From: Clostridia bacterium
GTDB lineage: Bacteria > Bacillota > Clostridia > Christensenellales > CAG-917
Direction of reading: 5' to 3'
Assembly: GCA_900763875.1 (NCBI GenBank)
Contig: CAAFLX010000039.1
Span: 1 to 64,000 of the forward strand
Length of the DNA stretch: 64,000 nucleotides
The notes below the pieces were generated by a model. The model saw nothing but the letters and a program-made list of their open reading frames with translations. It made no database searches and had not been told where the DNA came from. The translations under genes were made by a program, and so were the position numbers. The first letter of the stretch is position 1. Each line of letters begins with the position of its first letter. Shown piece by piece: positions 1 to 8,495 of this stretch.

Positions 1-232
1 AACGAGTACGACATTGAAATCGTGTTTTTTGCTATCTTCTATCATCTGACGGAAGTCGGGACGATTGTCGTTAGTACCCGTCATAGCACGGTCTATATAG
101 GTTCTTAAAATGAGTATGTCGTTGTTTTTCGCATACTCGTTGCATACGCGGAGTTGTCCCTCTATGGACTGCTCCGTTTGAGTGTCGCTCGAATAACGAG
201 CGTAAATAACTGCTAATTCTCTTTATGGGCAC
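1..232 (-). pseudogene. Serine recombinase, N-terminal part, start disrupted, cut by window edge
   Basis: The minus strand is open from 222 down to 1 and reads as the start of a resolvase domain, with YARYSSDTQTEQSIEGQL carrying the nucleophilic serine. It belongs to a different subfamily from the recombinase just upstream at 288-1919. No ATG, GTG or TTG lies in this frame: a TAA sits at 223-225, directly before the conserved core. A GTG at 230-232 would start the gene in another frame, so I infer a 1-base frameshift in the first few codons. Large serine recombinases often occur in tandem in integrative elements. The rest of the gene lies outside the window. The family call is firm; the pseudogene call is inference. 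Confidence 0.7.
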
Positions 233-287
233 TATTACAAATCAAAGAAATAGCGTATGAATCGTAATGAAACATACGCTTTTTTCG

Positions 288-1919
288 TTATTTTTTGAGT
301 TTATGTCGCAAAGCGGACATAATGTCTACTTTATAAACGATTTCTATCGTGCGTTCTTTGCCGGTAACTTTCGGTAAGCCGCCGACGATTACTCTGTCAA
401 TAAGTTCATAGCACATTTCACGGGTAAGCGCAGGAGCATTAAGATACTTCTTTATTGCTTTAATAAAATCATCAGCGGTTTGTTTTGTGCTTTCGGTTTC
501 TTTTAGATTTTCCTCAAGAGCCTCGATTTCGCCTAACAATGTTTCCTTTTCTGCTGAATATTTATCTATAAACTCAAAGCAGGTTTTTTCGGGCATTTTA
601 CCATTTACTTTATCTTCGTATACGTTTTGAATAAGCCTACCCAAGTCTTCAACTCGTTTTTGTTTTGATTGCAATCCTTTTTTTGCAATTTTCATTGACT
701 TGTCGGCAAGTTCGGCATTCTGACGAATAAACTCTTTTTTGATTTCATCTTCGTCGAGAACGATTTTTTGTGCCATTTCTCGTATATCGCCAAGGACTAT
801 TTCTTCCAGAACAGGAGCGGTTATGTAGTGCGAGAAGCAATAGGATTTTCCGTATCGTTGGAGCCTTCCGCAATCGAAATTATATCTATAATCGTTTTTC
901 TTTTTATCCCATACATAGCCCATTTTAAGTTTGCCGCCGCAATCGGCACAATATAGAAATCCCGAAAGAGGATGAGTAACGCCCGTATGCATTCTTCGTC
1001 CTTTTGCTCTCGATTTCATTCGTTCTTGTACTTTGTCCCAAAGTTCTTGCGATATAATCGGTTCGTGCGTGTTATACACGATAACCCAGTCGCTTTGGTC
1101 TTTACGTATCACCTTGTGGTTTTTATACGAAACCGACGTAAATTTTTGTTGTGCCAAATGTCCGAGATAAGCAATGTTCTTCAAAATAGGTCGGATTGTT
1201 GCCTGTTCCCAATAGGGGTGCTCGTTGTTGTTATATTTTCTTCCTGTTCTTAAAAATGCAATTCTTCCGGCACACGGAACATCCTCAGCATTAAAAATCT
1301 CGGCAATTTTATCCGGGCTTAACCCCGAAGCATACATTTCAAAAATTCGTTTTACGACAGGTGCAGTTTCGGGATCTATCTGAAAGGTTTTCTTTTCGTC
1401 CGTCCCTTTTATATATCCGTATGGAGTTCTTGACGCACTGAATTTGCCCTCGATTGCGTGGGCTCTTTTTACTGCACGAATTTTCTTGCTCGTATTTGCC
1501 GCATGCCACTCGTTAAAAACATTCATTATCGGCATCATTTCCATTGTTCCGCTGTCGCGGTTTTCCGTATCGACATTATCTTGAATAGCGATAAACCTTA
1601 TACCGAACGCCGGAAATACGTAATCTATGTATTGACCGACTTCTATGTAGTTTCTGCCGAAACGGGATAAATCTTTGACAATTATTGTATTTATAACTCC
1701 GGTTTTGGCGTCGTCTAACAATCTTTGCACGCTTGGGCGTTGAAAAGTCGTACCCGATATACCGTCGTCGATATACTCGTCGTAAATTTGGAATCCGTGT
1801 TCCACCGCATATTTGCGAAGAATCGTTCTTTGGTTTTCGATAGACAACGACTCGCCTTGACGTTCGTCCTCTTGGGAAAGTCTTAAGTATAAACCTGCAA
1901 TGTAATTTTTTGTTTTCAT
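288..1919 (-). CDS. Large serine recombinase (site-specific integrase)
   Basis: This 543-residue protein has the large serine recombinase layout. The N-terminal catalytic domain carries Ser15 in LYLRLSQEDE and the distal motif KDLSRFGRNY. A recombinase domain follows (about 165-290), then a zinc ribbon beginning CADCGG and continuing with CGRLQRYGKSYC, and a coiled-coil-rich C terminus (about 390-480). Enzymes of this type cut and exchange att sites to integrate or excise mobile elements without a host cofactor for integration. It is complete and most like the transposon and conjugative-element recombinases of Clostridia. A small gene and a Rep gene lie just upstream on the same strand, and a second recombinase fragment follows 56 bp downstream. 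This makes it the probable integrase of the island. Confidence 0.95.
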   Translation of the reverse strand: MKTKNYIAGLYLRLSQEDERQGESLSIENQRTILRKYAVEHGFQIYDEYIDDGISGTTFQRPSVQRLLDDAKTGVINTIIVKDLSRFGRNYIEVGQYIDYVFPAFGIRFIAIQDNVDTENRDSGTMEMMPIMNVFNEWHAANTSKKIRAVKRAHAIEGKFSASRTPYGYIKGTDEKKTFQIDPETAPVVKRIFEMYASGLSPDKIAEIFNAEDVPCAGRIAFLRTGRKYNNNEHPYWEQATIRPILKNIAYLGHLAQQKFTSVSYKNHKVIRKDQSDWVIVYNTHEPIISQELWDKVQERMKSRAKGRRMHTGVTHPLSGFLYCADCGGKLKMGYVWDKKKNDYRYNFDCGRLQRYGKSYCFSHYITAPVLEEIVLGDIREMAQKIVLDEDEIKKEFIRQNAELADKSMKIAKKGLQSKQKRVEDLGRLIQNVYEDKVNGKMPEKTCFEFIDKYSAEKETLLGEIEALEENLKETESTKQTADDFIKAIKKYLNAPALTREMCYELIDRVIVGGLPKVTGKERTIEIVYKVDIMSALRHKLKK

Positions 1920-1924
1920 AGTGT

Positions 1925-2125
1925 TTAACTCCTGTTTTTGTAATAGTTATTTGTTGCAATTTTCTTCATAGAATTATCAAATTCCCGATTGCCGTTAAAG
2001 TATCTTTGAATTTGATAGGTTTTACCACCTATAATTCTTTTCTTTGTGGTAGAAGGGGAAAAGATATAACAGCTGTCGAAATTCTCATCTTCTGACAAAA
2101 ATACTTTTTTTACATTTGTTTCCAT
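1925..2125 (-). CDS. Small transposon-type protein (66 aa), TnpW-like context
   Basis: This 66-residue ORF ends 5 bp before the recombinase start. A longer reading frame is open upstream, but the ATG at 2125 is preceded by a strong AAAAAAGGAG ribosome site, so I choose it. The protein contains TTKKRIIGGKTYQIQRYF, reminiscent of the small proteins (TnpW/TnpV-like) encoded beside serine recombinases in Clostridia elements. No catalytic motif is visible. Translational coupling to the recombinase is likely from the spacing. The function is unknown and the family assignment rests mainly on context. Confidence 0.55.
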   Translation of the reverse strand: METNVKKVFLSEDENFDSCYIFSPSTTKKRIIGGKTYQIQRYFNGNREFDNSMKKIATNNYYKNRS

Positions 2126-2165
2126 AATATTCAACTCCTTTTTTAGATTTTTTTGTTTTAGATTT

Positions 2166-2315
2166 GTCTTTCGACGGAAACGAAAAAAACGATAACGTAT
2201 CAGGATTTTGCCTGCTTTTTGTCTTAATTCTTTTCCGTCAAGGGTTGCGACAACGCAATGCACTTTACCCTTGACGAAAAAGACGTTTTCGTTTACGCTT
2301 TCCGATTCGAAAGAC
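2166..2315. repeat. Nested palindrome downstream of Rep, copy 1
   Basis: The block is bounded by an imperfect ~32-bp inverted repeat beginning GTCTTTCG and ending CGAAAGAC. Inside it is an inner inverted repeat CGTCAAGGGT (2236-2245) / ACCCTTGACG (2267-2276). It lies 10 bp past the stop codon of the first rep gene. A second copy with the same architecture lies at 9502-9652 past the second rep gene. An ORF runs through this copy on the minus strand but is frameshifted in the other copy, so the DNA or RNA structure seems to be what is kept. It could be a replication origin, a terminator or a structured RNA. Confidence 0.75.
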
Positions 2316-2324
2316 ATAAATTTT

Positions 2325-3239
2325 TTAGTTGCACTTGGGCATTTGGTCTATAACTTCTTTGCTTACTTCGCCGATGATTTCACCCTCGTTGATACAGGTG
2401 AACTTGTCGAATAGCAACGCCTTGCGGTCATCTACGCCTATCGGACAGGCGATATCTTCTTCCAAAATATCCGATTGAAAATACGTGGGCAGTTTACCGC
2501 CATAGACCAACCGTTCGCCTGATTTTTCCATATACTTAGTTATGTATTTAACAGCACTCGATACGTCGTCGGGATGGCAGATAGGTTTGAAATCGTTTCT
2601 GCCGAAGTGTTTCAAAAAATGTGTGTTTTGTAATGTCGTTTGCATACGGTGATTTCGGGTGTCGTAATCTTTTACCTCTTCGAGATCACCTATCATTTTG
2701 TTTTGGGGTATATGAAATATTCCGTGAAAATGCAGTCTGTCGGTATCCTTCCCGCGCTCCCAAACACCGACATACTTCCAACCTTTCCTTGCGACAAGGT
2801 GTTTTAGTGTGTTTGTCAACTTTTTACGAAACGTTTCTTCGGAAAGAAGTTCGTCCGAGTAGGTAAAAGTTACGAAATAATCCCAACGTTGTAGCCTGAG
2901 TTTTCGCATTAGCCGCACTTTTCGCTTAATGGCGTTGGTTTTCATTCGTTCAAGATTTTTGTCAACGAATGCCTTTAATTCCGTTTTGTTTGCGAAATCG
3001 CTTTCAAGTGCATCTTTTATATGTGCCTTGCGTTCTCGCTTAGGAAGCGATTGACTCTCTTTGTAAGCCGTTTCAAAGCGTTCTTTTGGGGTTTCGGGCG
3101 GAGCTTTGTCCGTCGGTGGTTGTTGTTCCGTTGTTTTGACAACTCGTCGTTTACAGCCTTTTCCGCTTGGATATGCGCCTTTCGGAATGGCAACAAAATG
3201 ACTGCCGTCGTGATAGATTTTTGCTTTTTGTAAATTCAT
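2325..3239 (-). CDS. Rolling-circle replication initiator-like protein (HUH Rep), copy 1
   Basis: This 304-residue protein has the hallmarks of an HUH endonuclease. A beta-strand stretch YFVTFTYSDE (about 121-130) is followed by the metal-binding H-x-H in RLHFHGIFHIP (His170, His172). The tyrosine motif is KYITKYMEKSGER (Tyr232 and Tyr236). It resembles ORF2/G2P-type replication proteins of plasmids, phages and integrative elements, which nick one strand at an origin and become covalently linked to it. The ATG at 3239 has an AAGGAG site and gives the same length as the paralogue at 9656-10570; the upstream extension has none. The paired copies and flanking palindromes suggest both drive replication or transposition of this island. 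Confidence 0.85.
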   Translation of the reverse strand: MNLQKAKIYHDGSHFVAIPKGAYPSGKGCKRRVVKTTEQQPPTDKAPPETPKERFETAYKESQSLPKRERKAHIKDALESDFANKTELKAFVDKNLERMKTNAIKRKVRLMRKLRLQRWDYFVTFTYSDELLSEETFRKKLTNTLKHLVARKGWKYVGVWERGKDTDRLHFHGIFHIPQNKMIGDLEEVKDYDTRNHRMQTTLQNTHFLKHFGRNDFKPICHPDDVSSAVKYITKYMEKSGERLVYGGKLPTYFQSDILEEDIACPIGVDDRKALLFDKFTCINEGEIIGEVSKEVIDQMPKCN

Positions 3240-3465
3240 TGTTTCTGCTCCTTTTTGTTTTTTTGATTGAGTGTAAACTTCAAACTCGCAAGATTTTTGC
3301 GACTTTGAGATTTTATTTGAAAGAAACGCAAAAATTTTTGTACCGGTAAATCGCTCTTCCAAATTACAATCGGTATTCTAAAACTCAAACCGGACAGTTT
3401 TTGACCTGTTTGAAAAATTTCTTGCCGGTTTTTCACTCGATTACAGCCTACAACACTTGCCGTAA

Positions 3466-3836
3466 AAAGCGTGAATGGGTTGGAATAGGTTTTGTATGGG
3501 TTTTTTGACGTTTTAAGGGAGTAAAGTCCTACTCGAAAAGGAGTGAAAAAGGAGTTTTGGAGCATAAAAAAAGGACGGCGCAGGAAAACGCCGCCCGAAA
3601 CAAAACGGAGCGAAAAATACTCGGAAGATATAAAAGGAATGAAACTCAAAATATGCCGACGAGCGAAAAATTATGGGGCGATTCGCCAAGCGGTTTAGCG
3701 GCGAACGCCCCAGTTCGCTCGGCTTTGAGTTGACCTTTTTATCCGAGTTTAAGCGAGTTGTTTGGCGGGTGCTTGGCTCGGCGGAGCGAAGCGACGACGA
3801 CTTGTATAAGTCAAGCACCCGCCAAAGAGCCATTTT
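3466..3836. repeat. ~370-bp origin-like repeat, copy 1
   Basis: This block aligns along its whole length with 11422-11788. Both begin AAAGCGTGAATGGGTT and end GCCATTTT, and both lie upstream of a rep gene. Near 3673-3710 it contains a hairpin GGGGCGATTCGCC / GGCGAACGCCCC with an A/T-containing loop, and at its end a large palindrome (listed separately). A short basic reading frame (shared residues KRTAQ, ARNKT, LGR) is partly conserved on the plus strand, but its start is weak. A Rep-recognised origin is the simplest reading. The stretch 3240-3465 holds no gene; it has a hairpin CTCGCAAGA...GCGACTTTGAG that recurs near 11049. Confidence 0.8.
3761..3826. repeat. Terminal palindrome, copy 1
   Basis: The outer arms are TTTGGCGGGTGCTTG and CAAGCACCCGCCAAA, with the asymmetric segment CTTGTATAAGT before the right arm. 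The inner stem seen in copies 2 and 3 is degenerate here. The same structure closes the long repeat at 11717-11778 and stands alone at 14227-14287. Confidence 0.85.
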
Positions 3837-3900
3837 ATGGCAAAGAACGTTGAATCATAAAAGAGACAGCATTAGTTGTGAATTTTCGTTAAACCATATA

Positions 3901-3930
3901 TTGACTTTTCATAGTATCGAGTGGTATAAT
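3901..3930 (+). promoter_or_regulatory. Sigma-A-type promoter of the lipoprotein/lectin operon
   Basis: TTGACT (3901-3906) and a perfect TATAAT (3925-3930) are separated by 18 bp. Transcription should begin near 3937, about 190 bases before the lipoprotein start, leaving a long leader. Confidence 0.75.
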
Positions 3931-4013
3931 AGTAATAGGTAAATGTATTAAGGCGAGGAAAAATAATCAATAAAACCAAAATACAATTAGTTTTTAATCA
4001 AGAAATTCGAGAC

Positions 4014-4087
4014 GGAGGAAACCGCCTATGAAAAGAATTGTTTAAGCGCAACGGAAATAAGTTTTATTTCTTTGCGCTTTTTTTGTT
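4014..4087 (+). promoter_or_regulatory. Leader peptide plus intrinsic terminator (candidate attenuator)
   Basis: A strong GGAGG ribosome site precedes ATG at 4028 and a five-codon frame (MKRIV, stop TAA at 4043-4045). The stop overlaps the foot of a terminator hairpin: AAGCGCAA ... TTTGCGCTT with an inner GAAAT/ATTTC stem and a run of T to 4087. The downstream lipoprotein starts at 4127. A translated minigene running into a terminator is the classic layout of ribosome-mediated attenuation, as in leaders of ribosome-targeting-antibiotic resistance genes. The regulation itself is inference; the pieces are visible. Confidence 0.6.
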
Positions 4088-4126
4088 AGCCGAAGCGTTT
4101 TTTTATAAATTGGAGAGTGAATCGGA

Positions 4127-5140
4127 ATGGTTAAAAAAAGATATAAGTATTCATATATGGTCGTTTGTGTTGTTTTAGTGATAACAATGCTTTTTTGCTC
4201 TGCATGCAACAGGCAATATTCACCGAAAACCGACAAATATTTTTTCGACGCGTTGGAAAGGCTGAATCATGTGGTTTTCGGCGCCTTTTCGGGAATAAAG
4301 GAAGAAACGGATACCTTTTATACTCTAAATGAGTATGAATACTATGTTTCTCAATCGTCCGCAAAGACAAAAAAAACCAAAGATTTTGGTTTTTCCTATA
4401 AGATTCCCGCTAGATACGGCAGTTTTGGCAGCTACTCATATATTCGTCCCAAAGAGATTGAATTGAAGAAACAAGACGTAAATGTAAAATACAAAGACGG
4501 CAAGCTATCTTTTTACAATCGTTCATTTGAAATAAACGACAGAACATTTTACGATTACCCGTGGAAAAGTCGCATATTGACAAACGAGTTTTTGATAAAA
4601 CCGACCGTTACAACCGATGTGACAAAATCGTCGGAGAGTTTGATAGGATATTTTTCTTCGGTTTATCCCGATACACGATATTTGGGTGGAATGCAGAACG
4701 TGAATTGTGAAATCGAATATGCTTTTACAACTCCAATCAATCAAAATCTATATTACGCATTTTTATGGGATCAAGAGCGCGGCGGAAGGGATATTAAATT
4801 CCAATCCGCTCTCATAAAGACCGGGGACAAAGACGACGATATTATTCTTAGAGTGCGAGCTGTCGGATCTGTTTTAAATACGGCAAAAAGAGAGCTTAGC
4901 GCATTAAAAGACGAAAATCACAAACGCGCAACCGAATTGCTGTTATCTTCGGATCTTTTCGGGATAAATCTTGATATCGATAAAATTTTGGAGTATTGGG
5001 AAAACAATCCGTTTTCCGTTGTAGGATTTGTGTGCGAAACATCGCTTCCGCAAGAAGGGTTGTTGATTTACCAAAATGAGTTGGGATGGTCTAACAAGGT
5101 GCTAATAAAGCAAATCAACTTTATTAACTATATGCTATAG
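4127..5140 (+). CDS. Predicted lipoprotein, unknown function (337 aa)
   Basis: The N terminus has a basic region, a hydrophobic core (about 10-24) and a lipobox-like LFCSAC, so Cys27 is probably lipidated after signal peptidase II cleavage and the protein anchored outside the membrane. The mature part is Tyr/Lys-rich and mixed alpha/beta; I recognise no family. GGAGAG 9 bp upstream supports the start. The gene is behind a promoter and leader-peptide/terminator element, and 35 bp ahead of the large lectin gene, so the two probably form one operon. A surface partner, chaperone or immunity factor for the lectin protein is possible, but nothing in the sequence shows it. Confidence 0.75.
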   Translation: MVKKRYKYSYMVVCVVLVITMLFCSACNRQYSPKTDKYFFDALERLNHVVFGAFSGIKEETDTFYTLNEYEYYVSQSSAKTKKTKDFGFSYKIPARYGSFGSYSYIRPKEIELKKQDVNVKYKDGKLSFYNRSFEINDRTFYDYPWKSRILTNEFLIKPTVTTDVTKSSESLIGYFSSVYPDTRYLGGMQNVNCEIEYAFTTPINQNLYYAFLWDQERGGRDIKFQSALIKTGDKDDDIILRVRAVGSVLNTAKRELSALKDENHKRATELLLSSDLFGINLDIDKILEYWENNPFSVVGFVCETSLPQEGLLIYQNELGWSNKVLIKQINFINYML

Positions 5141-5175
5141 TTAATATCTGAAAAAATCATAAATAAGGGAGAACA

Positions 5176-8034
5176 ATGATGAAGAAAACAATTTCAATCG
5201 CATTTCTAGGTCTTTTGTCTATTTTGTTACTGTTGGTGACGACTATTGCCGTTATTGACGAAAATCCTGTAACGTCAGCCTCCGCATTATTGAAGCAAAG
5301 TGAACACAATGTTTTACAAGAGTTGGATCAATATGATTTGATTATTGATGAGACAGCAATATCGGACGGTCATCAAATAAGTGTGAAAAATATTCAAAGA
5401 TACAAAAAACACATGCTGTCCAATATTAGTAGTAATGCCGATGATTCTCAAATAACAAATCAATTACTTTTAAATCTTGGTTATAATGAAACGGAAATTT
5501 CAAATATGGGCAATGATTCAAAAGAGTTGTTTTTGAATTCAAAAGAACTAGTTATTAAAAGAACATCGCCCTCAAATAACCCAGGACTAAATCTTACCAT
5601 TACATATACAACTCAAACCCTAATACTGCCGTTCAATCAGTATTATCCCGTTGATTATTATTTGGTTACAGTAATGTGGACATGGGATGAACCCACGCTA
5701 TTTGGTGCCCCTGATTTTATTGGTATTAATCTAGAACAAGGGAAAAATTATTATGAGATGATGCAATTATATAGTAATTCTGATTTGGGGGCTTATGAAT
5801 ATTGTCGATTTTCATATAACAAAAAAGTGTATGATGGACTTACTATAACTACAACATATAATCACTCAGGTACTGTTGGAGAGGTAATTAATCCTGGCGG
5901 AGCATCAAAAACAAGCAGAAGTTTTGTAATGGGTATGCCGAAAAACGATATTCAGTATGACGTGCCGTCGGATCCTTTTGTGTATAAGACAATTTATACA
6001 AATTTTGTAGGAGAAGCACAATTTATACTTAAAATTAATAATTTCCCTGAAGAAAGTGCGGAACAATTATTAGGAATCACTTATGGGCATTCAATAACCG
6101 AGTATCAAGTAGCATACTCTGAAAATATTTCGCTTAGTCTTGGTTTAGAAGCCACAATTACAGGACCATCCGCAGGAATTGGATTGGGTTTTTCTTCAAA
6201 TTGGACATATACCCCCACAAATGTAATCATATCAAGTGTTATATCCACTAATTTGCATTATGGTCGATTGAATCTTGAACATGGAAAAGTATATAATATT
6301 GTAAATCTAAATGCAGATCGCGCATTGGAATATTCCGCTGGTGTTACGCAAAATGGAACACAATTACGACTTGGCACAAGTGCTTATAAACTAACACAAA
6401 ATAACACTGCGAACCCTTTTTGGCAATGGAAGATTGAATTCAATAAAGATAATAAAAATATAATAATACGTCCTATTGGAGATGAAACTAAATTTATTTC
6501 GTTTGAAAACAATAGGGTTGTTTTGTCCGAAAATCCTTCTTTTGTTGGATTTTCGCTTGGTATATCAAGCCCTATAAGAGTTGAAACCCATAACTATATC
6601 ATTCCCCAACATAATATACCTGTTAATAATTGTTATCGTGTACAAGGGGGATCTAACTATTCAAACATAATGGATTATCAGAGTGACTTTTATTCAAGTA
6701 TTTCATATTCGCCAATAGGTTCAACCGATACATTGAAATCAACTTGGATTTTTTATGAAGTGCCTGAAGATAAAATTGCAGAGCAGTCACCAAAAGAGGT
6801 TTTTTCTATAAATGATGTTGTGTATTTAAAAAATGTTGGAACAGGTAAGTATCTTGATATTAGTGGGGGTAGTTTAAACAACGGAGCTCCGGCACTGGTA
6901 TACACTAAAAACTCCCCTGCCACATATAATCAACAATTCAAAATAACCAATGCGGGCTCTAATATTTACAAAATCGAACCATATCATACTATAGGGTTTA
7001 ATTTAGATGTTAGTGGAGGAAGTTCCTCTGCTGGAGCACAAATTCAATCGTATGTTTATAACGGAACATCGGCGCAGAATTTTAAATTTTATCCTATTCA
7101 ACTGGATAATTCAAAAGTTCAATATTTCATTACGACCGCTGCTTCTGGTTATAACAAAGTTATTCAAGCAAATGCGAACGCTTCTGTTAGCCAAGAGACT
7201 CCTTCTTTGTCAAATACAAATCAATTTTGGGAAATAGAATATATCAGAAAAGACTACTTGTTTGTTAACGGTAATGAGTCCTATTATATAAGAAATAAAG
7301 GAAGCGATTACTATTTTGATGTAAAAGAAGGAAAAACATCAAATAACACGGCTGTTCTACAGTATCATTTCCTTGGCGGTAACAACCAGCGCTATAAATT
7401 TAGTGCAAACGGGGACGGCTCGTTTTATATTACACCACAACACGCAACAAACCGCGTACTAGAATTTAGTAATAATTCAAACAATGGAAACGATTTAAAA
7501 ATATACTCAAAGCGAAACGATAAACAATTTCAACGGTTTAAGTTCTTAAGAGCAAGCGTGAATGGCTTTTATATACTGACAGGCGCCTCATCATATAGTA
7601 AATTAATAGCGATTCCGGGTAGTTATAGTGAGGTTGGAAAACAATTAACCCAATGGGAAAATCTTGAATACAATACAATGCAATGGGTAATAGAGAGAAA
7701 TCATGAATCACAATATGACAATACGGTCTATTTAAATTCGTTACGAAAAGTACCAATTAGCGGAACTACAAGTAGTACATATTATTTTAAACCACAACAA
7801 AATGCTCTATATTATTTCGCAACAGTTGGAACAAATAATACTACAATAGAGATTTATGCCGACATTAATGGAAACGGGAATTACACTCTTAGAACATCTA
7901 GTGTTTCTGGTGGTGTTGATAATAATGCGAGTGCATCATATTATTTCACAAACCTATATAGAGTTAAGATAGTCGTTCGAGGAAGCATCGGGGACAATGG
8001 GACGAGTGGTTTGATTGTGTACAAAAACACATAA
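5176..8034 (+). CDS. Large secreted protein with ricin-type beta-trefoil lectin domains (952 aa)
   Basis: A signal peptide (about 1-37, ending TSASA) precedes an unassigned N-terminal half. Ricin-B-like beta-trefoil units start near residue 368 (VYNIVNLNADRALEY), 551 (VYLKNVGTGKYLDISGG) and 700 (YYIRNKGSDYYFDVKEG); they carry recurring QxW/QxF-type strands such as FWQWKIEF and QFWEIEY. A beta-rich C-terminal module of pre-peptidase type begins near 850. Around 310-350 a Ser/Thr/Gly-rich alternating stretch (SENISLSLGLEATITGPSAG) could be a membrane-inserting hairpin, but that is speculation. The family binds sugars, so this is a secreted carbohydrate-binding protein, possibly a toxin or adhesin. 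The gene is much more AT-rich than the chromosomal genes, fitting horizontal transfer. Confidence 0.85.
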   Translation: MMKKTISIAFLGLLSILLLLVTTIAVIDENPVTSASALLKQSEHNVLQELDQYDLIIDETAISDGHQISVKNIQRYKKHMLSNISSNADDSQITNQLLLNLGYNETEISNMGNDSKELFLNSKELVIKRTSPSNNPGLNLTITYTTQTLILPFNQYYPVDYYLVTVMWTWDEPTLFGAPDFIGINLEQGKNYYEMMQLYSNSDLGAYEYCRFSYNKKVYDGLTITTTYNHSGTVGEVINPGGASKTSRSFVMGMPKNDIQYDVPSDPFVYKTIYTNFVGEAQFILKINNFPEESAEQLLGITYGHSITEYQVAYSENISLSLGLEATITGPSAGIGLGFSSNWTYTPTNVIISSVISTNLHYGRLNLEHGKVYNIVNLNADRALEYSAGVTQNGTQLRLGTSAYKLTQNNTANPFWQWKIEFNKDNKNIIIRPIGDETKFISFENNRVVLSENPSFVGFSLGISSPIRVETHNYIIPQHNIPVNNCYRVQGGSNYSNIMDYQSDFYSSISYSPIGSTDTLKSTWIFYEVPEDKIAEQSPKEVFSINDVVYLKNVGTGKYLDISGGSLNNGAPALVYTKNSPATYNQQFKITNAGSNIYKIEPYHTIGFNLDVSGGSSSAGAQIQSYVYNGTSAQNFKFYPIQLDNSKVQYFITTAASGYNKVIQANANASVSQETPSLSNTNQFWEIEYIRKDYLFVNGNESYYIRNKGSDYYFDVKEGKTSNNTAVLQYHFLGGNNQRYKFSANGDGSFYITPQHATNRVLEFSNNSNNGNDLKIYSKRNDKQFQRFKFLRASVNGFYILTGASSYSKLIAIPGSYSEVGKQLTQWENLEYNTMQWVIERNHESQYDNTVYLNSLRKVPISGTTSSTYYFKPQQNALYYFATVGTNNTTIEIYADINGNGNYTLRTSSVSGGVDNNASASYYFTNLYRVKIVVRGSIGDNGTSGLIVYKNT

Positions 8035-8090
8035 TGGTTTAATTTTCTCGGCATTGTTTGTGTAAAAAAATGGATTTATACACTGGATGA

Positions 8091-8117
8091 TGGCAAGACT
8101 CATTTTGAGTCTTGCCA
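8091..8117 (+). terminator. Hairpin after the lectin gene
   Basis: A perfect stem TGGCAAGACTC / GAGTCTTGCCA lies 57 bp past the lectin stop codon. No T-run follows, so it may protect the 3' end rather than terminate. The rest of 8118-8495 holds no intact gene; the only coding trace is the 25-codon fragment listed next. Confidence 0.5.
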
Positions 8118-8327
8118 TATGTGCACATTTCATAAGTTATTCACCGTCTCGAGAATGTTATGTGAAGCGCGCTATTACATTTGCATACTATTGTGCGACT
8201 TATTCTTATTATAGTGATTTTTATTATTGAATGTCTAAATGTTCATAATTCAAGTTTTTGTATTTGTTTATCCATAAATTGCCGTGTATCCTTGACGCAT
8301 TTTGATAAAGTATTCAAATACGATCGC

Positions 8328-8402
8328 TTACGCACGAGAAAAAACTCTGCCTGTTTCGGAATAACTCAATCCGTTTTGGCGGCATTCCAAAGCGATGCGC
8401 AT
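8328..8402 (-). pseudogene. Possible transposase helix-turn-helix fragment
   Basis: Twenty-four codons on the minus strand read MRIALECRQNGLSYSETGRV and then reach a stop. The pattern resembles the N-terminal helix-turn-helix of IS3-type orfA transposases. It is too short to be sure and nothing else of the element is visible. Confidence 0.25.
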
Positions 8403-8495
8403 TTTTTTAGTCAAATTATGACCATCAAGGATTTTATCGTATTATCTATAAATTTAAGTTAATAATAAGCATCTCTATATTTCACGTATTTTTGC

